From the NCBI RefSeq assembly GCF_029255285.1, contig NZ_JAPUVI010000095.1, positions 1-64,000 of the forward strand: a stretch of DNA of 64,000 nt, read 5' to 3'. This DNA is from Accumulibacter sp. GTDB taxonomy: Bacteria; Pseudomonadota; Gammaproteobacteria; Burkholderiales; Rhodocyclaceae. Position numbers and translations under genes: made by a program. The notes under the pieces were generated by a model. It was not told the DNA's origin. It did no database searches and was given only the letters and a program-made list of their open reading frames with translations. Below, piece by piece: positions 7,750 to 17,170 of this stretch. Every line of letters begins with the position of its first letter. Position 1 is the first letter of the stretch.

Positions 7750-9243
7750 TCAGAGCAGGCAAGCCATCTCATCGGCCTGCAAGGCTTCGATGCTGGCCAG
7801 TTGCCTGTCCAGCACCGCGAGCGTCGCTTCCGAGGCATTGCCGCCTTTCGCCAGCCGGCTGCGCACGCGAGCGCGCAATTGCGCCGGCGTCGACTGCGGC
7901 GCGACGATGTGGAAGGCCACTCCAGCCTCTCGGGCCAGAGCGTGAAATGCGTCGCGGCGCCGGCGCTCCAGGAAGGCGGCGTCGACGATCACCGACCAGC
8001 CGGCGGCGAGCAAGGTCCGCGCGAGGTCGTACAACCGCCGATAGGTAAGTTCGCTGGCGCTGCGGTCGTAGATGCCGCCGTCGAGTGGCGAGCCGCTGCG
8101 GGCGGTCGGCGCGAGTCCGAACAAGCGCTTGCGCTCGACGTCGGAACGTAAGCGCAGCGTGCTCGCTGTCCGGTCGGCCAGAAGCAGTCGGCGCGAGGCG
8201 CGGCTCTTGCCACAGCCGGTCACGCCGTGCGTGATGACCAGCCGCGCTGGGGGCGCTTGCCGCAGACGATCGGCGAGAGCGAGGTAGTGCCATGCTCGCT
8301 CGGCTCCATCGCCGGCTTGCGCGGCCCGGATAGCGGCGACCTTGGCGCGCACCAGCGCGCGATAGACGGCGTAGAAACGCAGCACCTCGGCGGCACCGTA
8401 GTCGCCACTGCCGCTCAGCCATTCGTTCGCCAGCCAGCCGCCGAGGCTCGGCCGGCGCTGGTCGAGCAGATCGATATAGGTAAACGCGATTTCGCTCGCG
8501 ACGTCGATCCAGCGCAGATCTTCGCTGAACTCGATGCAGTCGAAGAGTCTCACCCGCTCGTCGATCAGCACGAGGTTGCCCAGATGCAGATCGCCGTGGC
8601 ACTCGCGAACCCGCCCGTCGGTCTGGCGAGAAGCGAAGAGCGGAGCCAGGCGTTCGAATTCGGCACGTGTCCAGTCGCGCAGGCGCGCGAGGCGATCCTG
8701 GTCTGCATCATTGGGCAGCAGGGTTTCCAGTTCGCTGAAGTTGTCCAGGGCTTGCGCGAGAATGCGCGCCGGTTGCCCGAAGCCGCTTGCCGGCGTGGCG
8801 ACCGCGGCACGGGCGTGAAATTCCGCCAGCGTGGCGGCCAGTTGGGAAAGTTGCTGCGGCCGCAGTTCCCCAGACGCGCACAGGTGGTCCAGCCTTCCCG
8901 CCTCGGCAAAGCGGTGCATCTTTAGCGCGTACTCGATGATCGGGCCGCTGCCGTCGAATCGCGGGTCGACGGGCGAGCCGGCGATGGGAACGACATCGAG
9001 ATAGAGCTCGGGTGTAACACGACGGTTCAAGCGTAATTCGGTCTCGCAGCAGATCTTGCGTCGTGCGAGCGTGCCGTAGTCCAGGAAAGGCAGGGTGACG
9101 GGCTTCTTGATCTTGTAGGCAAAGTCGCCGGCCAGGAGCAGCCACGAAGCGTGAGTCTCGACAAGGTCGACCCGCGGCGCCGGGTCCGGGTAGCGGCCCG
9201 CCTCCAACAGGGCTTGGATCAGCGGTGGCAGCGTCTGGGGCAT
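7750..9243 (-). CDS. Aminoglycoside-phosphotransferase-like / P-loop kinase fusion
   Basis: 497 residues, two domains. The N-terminal part (about 25-300) is an APH-type kinase-fold protein: K46-K47 region (FAYKIKKPV), catalytic HGDLHLGN at 216-223 and metal-binding D235 (RLFDCIEF). The C-terminal part (about 335-497) is a small P-loop kinase with Walker A GVTGCGKS (340-347) and a lid-like arginine-rich helix (LERRRRDAF). Such fusions are widespread and their substrates are unknown; neither half shows features of a drug-resistance enzyme. It starts with ATG at 9243 and ends convergent to the heat-shock operon. Confidence 0.88.
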   Translation of the reverse strand: MPQTLPPLIQALLEAGRYPDPAPRVDLVETHASWLLLAGDFAYKIKKPVTLPFLDYGTLARRKICCETELRLNRRVTPELYLDVVPIAGSPVDPRFDGSGPIIEYALKMHRFAEAGRLDHLCASGELRPQQLSQLAATLAEFHARAAVATPASGFGQPARILAQALDNFSELETLLPNDADQDRLARLRDWTRAEFERLAPLFASRQTDGRVRECHGDLHLGNLVLIDERVRLFDCIEFSEDLRWIDVASEIAFTYIDLLDQRRPSLGGWLANEWLSGSGDYGAAEVLRFYAVYRALVRAKVAAIRAAQAGDGAERAWHYLALADRLRQAPPARLVITHGVTGCGKSRASRRLLLADRTASTLRLRSDVERKRLFGLAPTARSGSPLDGGIYDRSASELTYRRLYDLARTLLAAGWSVIVDAAFLERRRRDAFHALAREAGVAFHIVAPQSTPAQLRARVRSRLAKGGNASEATLAVLDRQLASIEALQADEMACLL

Positions 9244-9447
9244 AAATCAATCCTTTCTGGCGTCGGCCGACGGGGCTCGGGTGACGCCGGTCACTGCCTG
9301 TCAGGCGAGCATGCCAGGTTGCCTGATCCGGTTGCTTGACCTGGCGTCGCGCTGCCGACGGGATGTCGGCAGTCTACACGGGGTGCGAGGCTGCGCGTCG
9401 ATGCTTTTGCCCGGAGAACGTCCTGCCGGCTTCGTCAGGGCGGAGAA

Positions 9448-11199
9448 TTGACGATCCGTGAGGCAAGGACGATACTGGCCGCTGCACGAGGAAGCATCGG
9501 AGGAGAGGTTCGGCAGTCGAGCCGGTTTGCTGAGATGAGAAGAACTAGTCAAGGCTTGCAGCGATCGACCTGGCGTCTGATTGGCCTTCTGGTCAGCATG
9601 CCGATGGCGGTGGTCCTTTTCGGCGCTGTTTTCATGGTCGCGTCGGAATACCTCGAAGGCAAACCGATGAGTTTCTGGTCGAGCCTGGAATGGGCTTCCG
9701 AGACGCTGACCACGACGGGTTATGGCGCCTACGCGCCGTGGAGCCATCCGCTCATGATCATCTTCGTCATCCTGACCCAGTTCGTCGGCATGTTCTTTCT
9801 GGTCCTCATCTTTCCCTTCTACGTCCTGCCGTACATCGAGGAGCGTTTCGAAGCACGCTTGCCGAACGTGCTGCCGGAAATGAATGGACGCGTCTTGTTC
9901 TATCGCTACGGTCCGGCCATCGAGTCATTGCTTGAGGAGTTCCATCGCATCGCTGCCGACTTCGTCGTTTTCGAAGAGGATATGGAAGTTTCCCGCAACC
10001 TGCGCAATCGAGGCTACGAAGTCGTCTTCGGCAAGCTGAGCGAACAGCCGGATGCGTTGTCGGGGGTCGAAAGCGCGCGAGCGGTGGTTGCCAATGCCGA
10101 CGATCACGCCAACGCGATATGCATCCTGATTGCGCGGGAACAAGGTTTTGCAGGACCGATCTATGCGCTGGCCGACGATCCTCTGTACCGACCGCCGATG
10201 CTCCAGGTCGGCGCTTCGGAGGTGTTCACCCCCTCGCACGTACTGGCTGCCGCGCTCGCCGCTCGCGCGAGCAACCACATCAACCCGCCGGCCGAAGGAC
10301 TTCACCTGCTCGGCAGCCTGGTCGGCCTGGCGGAGTTCCGGGTGCGCGCCAGCAGTCCACTCGCTGGACAGCGGCTCGGTGACCTGCGTTTGCGGTTTCG
10401 CCACGGCGTGACGGTAATCGGCCAGTGGGTGTGCGGGACTTTCAACAGCGCGACCGGGCCGGATACGCGTATCCAGCCCGGTGCCATTCTCGTGGTCGCC
10501 GGTGCGCATGCCAACCTGGCGAAGGTAGAACGTCTGGCCATCCCGATCCGCCGCGACGGCCCGATCGTCCTCGCCGGCTACGGCGAAGTCGGCCGGAGGT
10601 TTGTCGAAATGCTCAACGATGCCGGCGAAGCCAGCGTCGTCATCGACCGGCAGGCGCTGCCGGGAGTGGACATCGTCGGCAACATCCTCGAACAGGCGAC
10701 CATGGTGCGCGCCCGAGTGCGCGCCGCCAGCGCGGTGGTCCTGGCTTTGAGCGACGACAGCGAAGGCGTGTTCGCCACCGCCGTGGTGCGCGATCACGCG
10801 CCCGAAGTGCCGCTCATCGTGCGCGCCAATCGGGCGCCCACCATCCCTCGCCTGTATCAGGCGGGTGCCGATTTCGCGCTCTCGGTCGGTCAGGTGGCCG
10901 GGCAGATTCTGGCCTATCACTTGCACGGTGAACAAGCGGTCGCTGTGCAGCATCATCTCAAGTTCATCCGCGTTGCGGCTGGCGGCCTGGCCTGGGGGCA
11001 TCCCTGGCGCGACCGAGTGCGCGAGCGAACCGGAGCGGCCGTGGTAGCGGTCGAACGTGGCGAGAGCGTGATCGTCGAGTTCGACGACACCTTCGTGGTG
11101 CAGCCGGACGACACGCTGTTCGTCTGCGGAACGCCGGGCAGTCTGGAAAGCTATCTGCACGAATTCGAAACCACGCTGGCCGATGGTCAGCATTCCTGA
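9448..11199 (+). CDS. Two-TM potassium channel with double RCK/TrkA domains
   Basis: 583 residues if the TTG at 9448 is used (GGAG close upstream); the ATG at 9535 is an alternative. TM1 is about 44-66, the pore helix follows, the selectivity filter TTTGYG is at 88-93, and TM2 is about 102-130. Behind it come two TrkA-N/TrkA-C (RCK) units. The second has a full dinucleotide motif (GYGEVGRRF); the first is degenerate (YRYGPAIESLL). The protein should be a gated K+ channel of the inner membrane. Between it and the divergent kinase-fusion gene lies a perfect 8-bp hairpin (9352-9359 with 9365-9372). Its downstream neighbour on the other strand is a CorA-like ion transporter. Confidence 0.9.
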   Translation: MTIREARTILAAARGSIGGEVRQSSRFAEMRRTSQGLQRSTWRLIGLLVSMPMAVVLFGAVFMVASEYLEGKPMSFWSSLEWASETLTTTGYGAYAPWSHPLMIIFVILTQFVGMFFLVLIFPFYVLPYIEERFEARLPNVLPEMNGRVLFYRYGPAIESLLEEFHRIAADFVVFEEDMEVSRNLRNRGYEVVFGKLSEQPDALSGVESARAVVANADDHANAICILIAREQGFAGPIYALADDPLYRPPMLQVGASEVFTPSHVLAAALAARASNHINPPAEGLHLLGSLVGLAEFRVRASSPLAGQRLGDLRLRFRHGVTVIGQWVCGTFNSATGPDTRIQPGAILVVAGAHANLAKVERLAIPIRRDGPIVLAGYGEVGRRFVEMLNDAGEASVVIDRQALPGVDIVGNILEQATMVRARVRAASAVVLALSDDSEGVFATAVVRDHAPEVPLIVRANRAPTIPRLYQAGADFALSVGQVAGQILAYHLHGEQAVAVQHHLKFIRVAAGGLAWGHPWRDRVRERTGAAVVAVERGESVIVEFDDTFVVQPDDTLFVCGTPGSLESYLHEFETTLADGQHS

Positions 11200-11228
11200 T
11201 CGCGCGACCCGACGCGCGTCCTCTGCCG

Positions 11229-12890
11229 TCAGTCAGCGCCCGGCAGCCGCTTCTTTCGCCAGACGGCGACCAGGGTGGCGAGCTTGGCGTGCGACGACAG
11301 GCGTTCGTCGGACAGTGCTTCGAGGAAATCCGACAAGCGTTTCGATTTGACGATGGCAAAACCGGTGAGCAGGGCCGACAGCACGAAGACCAGCGCGAAG
11401 AACAGGAGCCGGTCGGTGAGCGGTTCCTGTGCGGCGTCGATCAGATTCATGCCCAGAAAGCCGGTGCTGATCGTGGCGATCAGGCCGGCCGTGGTGACCA
11501 CGGTCAGCCGGACGACCGTATTGGCTTGTCGACGCAGGCTGTCGCTGTCGAGGTATTGGCTCATGTCCTGGATCTCTTCGCGCAGCTCGTTGTACAGACG
11601 CTCTGTTCCGAGGTGCTCGCGAGTCATGGTGAACAGCGCTTTGGCCTGTGCCTGATCGGAGATCTCGTAGAACCAGTAGCGGTGGGAAAAACGCAGGAAG
11701 ACTTCGAGCACGCCGCGAATCGCGCGCTTGAAGCGCTTGACCGACTCGGCATTGCCGATTTCCAGACGATTCAGGGCGGTGACCAGGCGGTCGGAAAGCA
11801 TCAGCAGCGCGGCCTTGTGGAAATGCGGAATCAGCGCCAGCAGAAAGAACTGGTGGCGGAACTGCCCGAGCAGTCCGTTCTCCGACCCGGTGAAGTAAGC
11901 GTCCCGGTGGCTGCCCACCATGACGAAAGCGTGGCCGCAGGAAAGCAGGCGGGTGCCCGGCTGTTCGTTTTCAGGGTGCCAGTAGCGGTCGTAGCAGAAG
12001 CGCCCTTCGAAGCCCTCGAGATGCTGTTCGGAATACGGTAGCGAACCGCTCTTGCCCGGCCCGCTGACCAACACGAGCCGCGCAAAGTCGCCGCGGCTCA
12101 GGCAGCGCGGATCGTCCATAGCCAGATAGGCGAGTAGCGGCATGCGGTGGTATTCGATCTGTCGGTAGCGCACCGGGCCTTCCGCATCGGAATGGTGCAA
12201 GACCAGCGGCCGCAGCAGAAACTCCCAGTGCGACGAAATGCACGGCGACCGGAAACGGGCGACGAAGGACAGATACTTGCCGCGTTTCTCGTAGTCCGAG
12301 ACGGCCAACACCCGCCCGTCGGAGGCCAGCCATTCGGCCCGCCGCAGACAATGGCCGCCACTTCCGTCATCGTCCCAGTAAGGCGGATAGGCGCGACCGA
12401 AGCGATAGAGCGTGTCCTGACACTGCCGCAGGTCGAGATCGTCGGCGGCGATCTCGACGACCAGGATCAGCACGTCGATGTCGTAGAAGAAGTACAGATC
12501 CAGGTGCACGATGTCGAAAGTCGTCGGTTCGTCGCTGTCCTTGTACGTCATGCGCACCCGTGCCACGTCGTGACGACGGAAGATGCGAATCGGCGATTCG
12601 CCATAGCCCGCGCTGTTTTCCTGGCGATCGCTCTCGCCGTAGAGGAAACGCTGGACATAAGGTAAGAACGTGACGAATTCGCTGTAGTGGCGTTCGTGGA
12701 ACTGCTCGGGGTCGCCACAAAACTCGTCGACCAGTTCGCGCCACGGATTGTCGGCGCTTGGCTGCTCGAGCAACTGGTAATGATGCGCAAACGGGCCGCC
12801 GTCGGGCAACGGCATCAGTTGCAGTGGCCACAGCAGAATCTGTCGGAAATGGCCGACACGCTGGCCGATAGAAGTTTTCGTTGCGGGCAT
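11229..12890 (-). CDS. CorA-family divalent metal transporter (long form)
   Basis: 553 residues from the ATG at 12890. The C-terminus carries the CorA hallmark: TM1 (TTAGLIATISTGFLG) ending in the GMN motif at 480-482, a short loop (LIDAAQEPLTD), then TM2 (FFALVFVLSALLTGFAIV). The long N-terminal cytoplasmic part (about 455 residues) is much bigger than in E. coli CorA (about 260) and shows little resemblance to it, so regulation or ion choice may differ. A 60-residue C-terminal tail follows TM2, also unusual. It starts 18 bases after the fructosamine kinase stop, so the two genes are likely one transcript. Confidence 0.88.
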   Translation of the reverse strand: MPATKTSIGQRVGHFRQILLWPLQLMPLPDGGPFAHHYQLLEQPSADNPWRELVDEFCGDPEQFHERHYSEFVTFLPYVQRFLYGESDRQENSAGYGESPIRIFRRHDVARVRMTYKDSDEPTTFDIVHLDLYFFYDIDVLILVVEIAADDLDLRQCQDTLYRFGRAYPPYWDDDGSGGHCLRRAEWLASDGRVLAVSDYEKRGKYLSFVARFRSPCISSHWEFLLRPLVLHHSDAEGPVRYRQIEYHRMPLLAYLAMDDPRCLSRGDFARLVLVSGPGKSGSLPYSEQHLEGFEGRFCYDRYWHPENEQPGTRLLSCGHAFVMVGSHRDAYFTGSENGLLGQFRHQFFLLALIPHFHKAALLMLSDRLVTALNRLEIGNAESVKRFKRAIRGVLEVFLRFSHRYWFYEISDQAQAKALFTMTREHLGTERLYNELREEIQDMSQYLDSDSLRRQANTVVRLTVVTTAGLIATISTGFLGMNLIDAAQEPLTDRLLFFALVFVLSALLTGFAIVKSKRLSDFLEALSDERLSSHAKLATLVAVWRKKRLPGAD

Positions 12891-12907
12891 GGACAGTTCG
12901 GACAAAG

Positions 12908-13816
12908 TCAACCGCCGATTTCGGCCAGCAGCCTGGCGATCATTCGTTCGGCCTGGAGCAGGTAGCCACCGCCGAACAGGTTGAGATGATTGAGCACATG
13001 GTAGAGCTGATACAGGATCTTCCGCCGTTCGAAACCATCGGCCAGTGGCCAGGACTCGCCGTAGGCAGCATAGAAACTGTCCGGAAAACCGCCGAACAGC
13101 TCGCTCATCGCCAGGTCGGACTCGCGGTCGCCGAAATGGACCGCCGGGTCGAAAAGCACCAGAGCGCCAGTCTCGTCGCTCGCCGCGTTGCCGGACCAGA
13201 GGTCGCCATGTAGCAGGCTGGGCGGTGGTCGATGGTCGGCGAACAAAGCGGGCAGCTTGTCGGCCAGGCGCTCGCCGGCGGCAATCAGCTTGCCGTGGTG
13301 GCCCAAGCGGCGCGCCAGATCGAGTTGCGGCAGCAGCCGTCGGCGGGCGAAGAACGCTGGCCAACTGGCGTGCGGCGCGTTGAACTGTGGTGTGCGGCCG
13401 ATGTAGTTGTCGCGATGCCAGCCGTATTGCGCTCCCTCGATGCGGTGCAGTTCGGCCAGCGCGCGTCCCGCGTCCGCGCCACGGCGGCCTTCGCGCAAGC
13501 CGCGCAGCGCCAGATGGTCGAGCAGCAGCCAGGCGTGCCGGCCAGCAACGCCGTGGCCGACGACGCCCGGGACGCGTAGCGCGGAACATACCGCCAGGGC
13601 ACTCAGACCGTCGACTTCGGCGGCAAACATGTCGGCCAGGGCAGGGTCGTTGAGCTTGACGAACCAGCACCGGTCGTCGCTATCGATCCGCAGGGTGCGT
13701 GAGATCGAACCGCCGCCGATCATCGTGGCGCGCTCGACGTCCGCCCGCCGGCCGGTGGCCTGGCCGATGGCTTCGCTGAGCGCCTGGTGCAGCGCGGGGT
13801 CGAGATGGCTGCTCAG
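12908..13816 (-). CDS. Fructosamine kinase family protein
   Basis: About 302 residues. It carries the family marks of ATP-dependent ketosamine kinases: GGSISRTLRI near the start, a lysine in FVKLND, catalytic SLLHGDLWSGN and FDPAVHFGDRESDLAM. These enzymes phosphorylate sugar adducts on amines (deglycation repair). The family length is about 290-300, which fits a CTG start at 13816 with GGAG seven bases upstream. No ATG or GTG occurs at a sensible place, and upstream in-frame sequence is not protein-like. The start remains the weak point. Next in the transcript is the CorA-like gene. Confidence 0.85.
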   Translation of the reverse strand: MSSHLDPALHQALSEAIGQATGRRADVERATMIGGGSISRTLRIDSDDRCWFVKLNDPALADMFAAEVDGLSALAVCSALRVPGVVGHGVAGRHAWLLLDHLALRGLREGRRGADAGRALAELHRIEGAQYGWHRDNYIGRTPQFNAPHASWPAFFARRRLLPQLDLARRLGHHGKLIAAGERLADKLPALFADHRPPPSLLHGDLWSGNAASDETGALVLFDPAVHFGDRESDLAMSELFGGFPDSFYAAYGESWPLADGFERRKILYQLYHVLNHLNLFGGGYLLQAERMIARLLAEIGG

Positions 13817-14081
13817 GATTGGGCTCCAGGCCGGCCGGGGAACAATTCCGGAGCCGTATTGCGCCTGGTCCGGGAGATAGCGAGCCTCTCCCGGCGAGCG
13901 CGAGAGCGACCGTCCGGGCCGTCGGTCGGGTTTACTCGAGGCAGTGAATGTGCTGTGATAGTGGCGGTTCGCAAAGTCCGGCAGCACTCGGCAGGGCGGC
14001 AGAAGCCATTCCGCCGAGCTTGTCGCAAACGCGCCGCTTCATCAATCCACCGATCCATCTCAATAACGGGAGTTCGAGATC

Positions 14082-14423
14082 ATGAAAATCCACCTGTTGG
14101 TTCTGTCAGCCGTACTGACCGCCGCCGTTGCCGCTTGTGGCCCCAAGGAAGATGCCGCCAAGACCGAAGCGGCCAGGCTTGCGAAAGAATCGGCGCAGAA
14201 AGCCGGCGCGGCCGTGGGCGCGGCCGCCGACGCGACCAAGGAGGCCGTCAAGGACGCCGGCGTGGCGGCAAAGGAGAAGGTCGTCAGTGCCGGTACGGAA
14301 GTCAAGGACAAGACCAAAGAAGCGGTCGAGGCAACCAAGGAAGCCGGCAAGGAGATGGTCGTCAAAGCCGCCGACGCGACCAAGGAAGCGGCAGACAAAG
14401 CCAAGGAAGCAGTCAGCAAGTAG
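14082..14423 (+). CDS. Small helical lipoprotein with ATKEA-type repeats
   Basis: 113 residues. A lipoprotein signal precedes the lipobox AVAAC (Cys at 19), followed by GPKED. The rest is an amphipathic helix built from Ala, Lys and Glu with recurring ATKEA/AAKEK/KAKEA units (roughly 11-residue spacing), like LEA or apolipoprotein-type helices. It should be anchored in the outer or inner membrane, lying along a surface. A possible promoter (TTTACT-N17-TGTGAT at 13931-13959) precedes it. Expression under stress is only a guess from the composition. Confidence 0.8.
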   Translation: MKIHLLVLSAVLTAAVAACGPKEDAAKTEAARLAKESAQKAGAAVGAAADATKEAVKDAGVAAKEKVVSAGTEVKDKTKEAVEATKEAGKEMVVKAADATKEAADKAKEAVSK

Positions 14424-14478
14424 GCCGGATGCCGCGCAGCAAACCACAGGCCCGGCCGGCGGGCGGCAAACCGACGGT

Positions 14479-15963
14479 TCACGGGGCCCTCGGCCTTGGC
14501 GGGCGACGGTTTCGTTCTGCCGGTGCGCGGTTCTTGCGAGCGGGCGCGTGGCTTTGCAGGTGGGCGAAAAATTCACGGTCGGCGCCCAGCATGTGCCGGG
14601 TAACGACATCGTAGGCGAGGAACTGGAAGACGTCGCCGACGCCCTGCCGGCCACTGCCATAATTGGCCGCCAGACGCTGCGCCTGGTCGGCCAATTCCTG
14701 GTGCAGCACGACATGCGCCGAGGCGCCGGGGAAGCCGGCGGCGACGATCGCCTGTTCCTCGTCGGAAAAGTGCTGGAGCACATCGGCAATCAGCCGGCTG
14801 ACGATCACTCCGACCTCGTCGGCCGTGCCGCCGGAAAGTATTGCCGCCAGCAGTTCGTTGGCGTCGGTGAAAAGCTGTCGATGTCCGCGATCGACCAACT
14901 CGTTGCCACATTCGTAGGCTGGATGCCAGACTAGCTGAACGAAGTCGGCGACGAGATACTCCAGCGTGTTGGCCGGCCTGATCGCGTCCGGTGCCAGCTG
15001 GGCCTGGTTCCGGCCGCCGGCTTTCGCCCGGTAGAGCGCTTCGTCGGCGCGCTGAAACCACTCCTCCCAGGTGTCGCCGGCGTAACATTCGGCGGCGCCG
15101 ATGCTGACCGTGAGTTGACCGATGACCGGGAAGCTGGCGCGTTCAATCTGGCAGCGCAGGCGTTCGGCAAGCATCGCCGCTGTAGAGCGGTCAGTGTTGG
15201 GACAAAGCACGATGAACTCCTCGCCGCCCCAGCGCGCCAGCGCGTCGGTGCCACGCAGCCGGCTCTGCAGCAGACTGGTCAGCGCCTGCAGAACCTGGTC
15301 GCCGACGGCGTGGCCATGCTGGTCGTTGATTGGCTTGAAGTGATCGATATCGATGATCAGCAGGCTGAGCGGCTGTTCGTAGCGGTTCAGCCGATCCATC
15401 TCGCGGCGTACGCACTCCTCGAGTCGGCGCCGGTTCCAGGCGCCAGTGAGCTTGTCGGTGCCGGCCACCTGCTCGAGTTCGACGACGGTCTGTCGCAGTT
15501 CCTGGTTGGTCCGCTGCAGGCGATCGAGGGTCTGCTGCATGGCCGGGCTGGCCGGCGGTGGGGCGACTTCGTGTATGATCGAGACGATAGACTGCAGTTT
15601 CTCGTCGGGCCCGACGACCGGCAGCTTGAGCCACAGATAGCGGTTGGTCCGGCCGCTCACGGGCAGATCGATTTCCTCATAGGCGGCCGGTGCGCCTTCG
15701 AGCAGTCGGCGCTCGCAACTCGCGAGTTGCTTACCCACGGCAGGGGGCAGCAACTCGTCTTCGGACTTCCCGTCGAGGCGCTCGATGCCGTCACCGAGCA
15801 GTCGTTCCATCTCCCGGTTGGACAATCGGTAACGTCCGTCCAGCCCCTTGACGCCAAACCCGACGCCTGAACTAGCCGGCATCAGCAGTGACAGCAGCGC
15901 CGTCATTCGGATCACGCCGTCCCGAGCTAGTGCCCTTACCAGGTCGTCGTCATTCACCGCCAA
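14479..15963 (-). CDS. PAS-GGDEF diguanylate cyclase with C-terminal hemerythrin domain
   Basis: 494 residues. A PAS-like domain (about 25-135) and a coiled linker lead to a GGDEF domain with active GGEEF (246-250) and an intact inhibitory site RGTD (237-240) five residues before it. The C-terminus (about 335-470) is a bacteriohemerythrin: H347, H361, H398xxxE402, H417xxxH421 and H457xxxxD462 match the di-iron ligand pattern. Oxygen (or NO) binding at the di-iron site probably controls c-di-GMP synthesis. The last 25 residues are Arg/Pro-rich and disordered. No transmembrane segment, so a cytoplasmic sensor. The gene is convergent to the small lipoprotein. Confidence 0.92.
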   Translation of the reverse strand: MAVNDDDLVRALARDGVIRMTALLSLLMPASSGVGFGVKGLDGRYRLSNREMERLLGDGIERLDGKSEDELLPPAVGKQLASCERRLLEGAPAAYEEIDLPVSGRTNRYLWLKLPVVGPDEKLQSIVSIIHEVAPPPASPAMQQTLDRLQRTNQELRQTVVELEQVAGTDKLTGAWNRRRLEECVRREMDRLNRYEQPLSLLIIDIDHFKPINDQHGHAVGDQVLQALTSLLQSRLRGTDALARWGGEEFIVLCPNTDRSTAAMLAERLRCQIERASFPVIGQLTVSIGAAECYAGDTWEEWFQRADEALYRAKAGGRNQAQLAPDAIRPANTLEYLVADFVQLVWHPAYECGNELVDRGHRQLFTDANELLAAILSGGTADEVGVIVSRLIADVLQHFSDEEQAIVAAGFPGASAHVVLHQELADQAQRLAANYGSGRQGVGDVFQFLAYDVVTRHMLGADREFFAHLQSHAPARKNRAPAERNRRPPRPRAP

Positions 15964-16081
15964 GCTCTCCCCCGAATTAGCCGTCGTCCGCGCGTCGCAG
16001 CACGTGGCCCGAACTCACCTCCGACCGAAGCGCCACTATACGGGTTTCAAGCGCACGAACCAAGGGGCTGCGCCCGCCCGC

Positions 16082-17158
16082 CTAGCGGGCGGGCTGGGCT
16101 TGTGGACGTGGTGCCAGGCTGACCCGATTGCGTCCTTGCGCCTTGGCGGCGTACAAGGCGCGATCGGCGCGTGCGACGAGTTCCAGCGCGGACTCCCCGG
16201 CCAGGTGGTCGGCGACGCCGATCGAGACCGTGATGTTGCCGATCCAGGAGTCGTTCTTGCCCACCTGCCGGATCCGGCTGGAGGCAACCAGCGCGCGCAG
16301 GGCTTCGGCGAGGCCGATGGCGCCGCCGCGCGGCGTCCGCGGCAAGATCACGGCGAATTCCTCGCCACCAAAGCGCGCGGCCGTGTCCTTGCCTTTGACG
16401 TTGGCTTTCAGGATCGTGGCGACGCTGACCAGCACCTTGTCGCCGAAGACGTGTCCGTGCGTATCGTTGAGGCGCTTGAACCAATCGAGATCGATCATCA
16501 GCAGACACGGCCCGCTGACGTCGTGGCAAGCTTCCTCGAGGGACGCCGCAAGTGCCAGATCGAAGCCCTTGCGATTGGCCAGTCCAGTCAAGCCGTCGAG
16601 CAGGGCCTCCTCGCGCGCGCGCGCGACCTCCTGCCTGAGCTGCTGCGCTTCCTGCGTACTCGCCGCCAGCCGTTGTTGCAGGGTACTGATCGCCTGCTGC
16701 ATCTGCCGCGTGCCGCTCAGGATGTCGGCCAGCCCAGGCGCCTGCTCGGCCGCCTTCGCCGACGGTTGGGCGAGCGAGTCGCCCCAGCGTCGCAGAGAAC
16801 TGTCGAATTCCGACGCCTGGTCACCGGCCTGCCGCGCGGATTCCGACACGCAGTCGACCAGTGAGCTGACGCTGTTGCCGATGCGCAGCGCGGACTCCGC
16901 GCTCAGCCCCGCGATGTGGCGCGCGTGCAGCACATAGCTCGCCTCATCGTCGAGCCGCCCGCCGTCGCGCAGCAGCGTGTCGACCGCCGCTTTCAGATCG
17001 GGGTTCAGACCCGAGACATATTCGTACCAGACAGCGTAGTTGACCGGGTGCAGAACGGCGTTCTGCTGGGTCATGCGCTGCAAGGCCAGGCGCAGATATT
17101 CCGTGCTCTGCGCCGCACTGTGGGGATACCTCATCGTTGTTTGCCCACCGTCTGCCAT
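16082..17158 (-). CDS. GGDEF diguanylate cyclase with helical N-terminus
   Basis: 358 residues. Residues 1-180 are helical without a recognised sensor, including HPVNYAVWYEYVSGLNPDL and a coiled coil (about 150-185). This N-terminal type recurs in a family of soluble cyclases. The GGDEF domain (190-350) has an active GGEEF and DLDWFKRLND, but the usual RxxD inhibitory site is KGKD, so product inhibition is probably lost. The start may be the ATG at 17158 or, with a better-spaced GGTGGG, the ATG at 17134. It follows the REC-PAS-GGDEF-EAL gene after 12 bases on the same strand, so the two opposed c-di-GMP activities are likely co-expressed. Confidence 0.9.
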   Translation of the reverse strand: MADGGQTTMRYPHSAAQSTEYLRLALQRMTQQNAVLHPVNYAVWYEYVSGLNPDLKAAVDTLLRDGGRLDDEASYVLHARHIAGLSAESALRIGNSVSSLVDCVSESARQAGDQASEFDSSLRRWGDSLAQPSAKAAEQAPGLADILSGTRQMQQAISTLQQRLAASTQEAQQLRQEVARAREEALLDGLTGLANRKGFDLALAASLEEACHDVSGPCLLMIDLDWFKRLNDTHGHVFGDKVLVSVATILKANVKGKDTAARFGGEEFAVILPRTPRGGAIGLAEALRALVASSRIRQVGKNDSWIGNITVSIGVADHLAGESALELVARADRALYAAKAQGRNRVSLAPRPQAQPAR

Positions 17159-17170
17159 CTCCCTTATCGT

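Noticed and set aside
12891..13670. N-terminal extension of the CorA-like gene
   Set aside because: It would run through the whole fructosamine kinase gene in another frame; composition is not protein-like.
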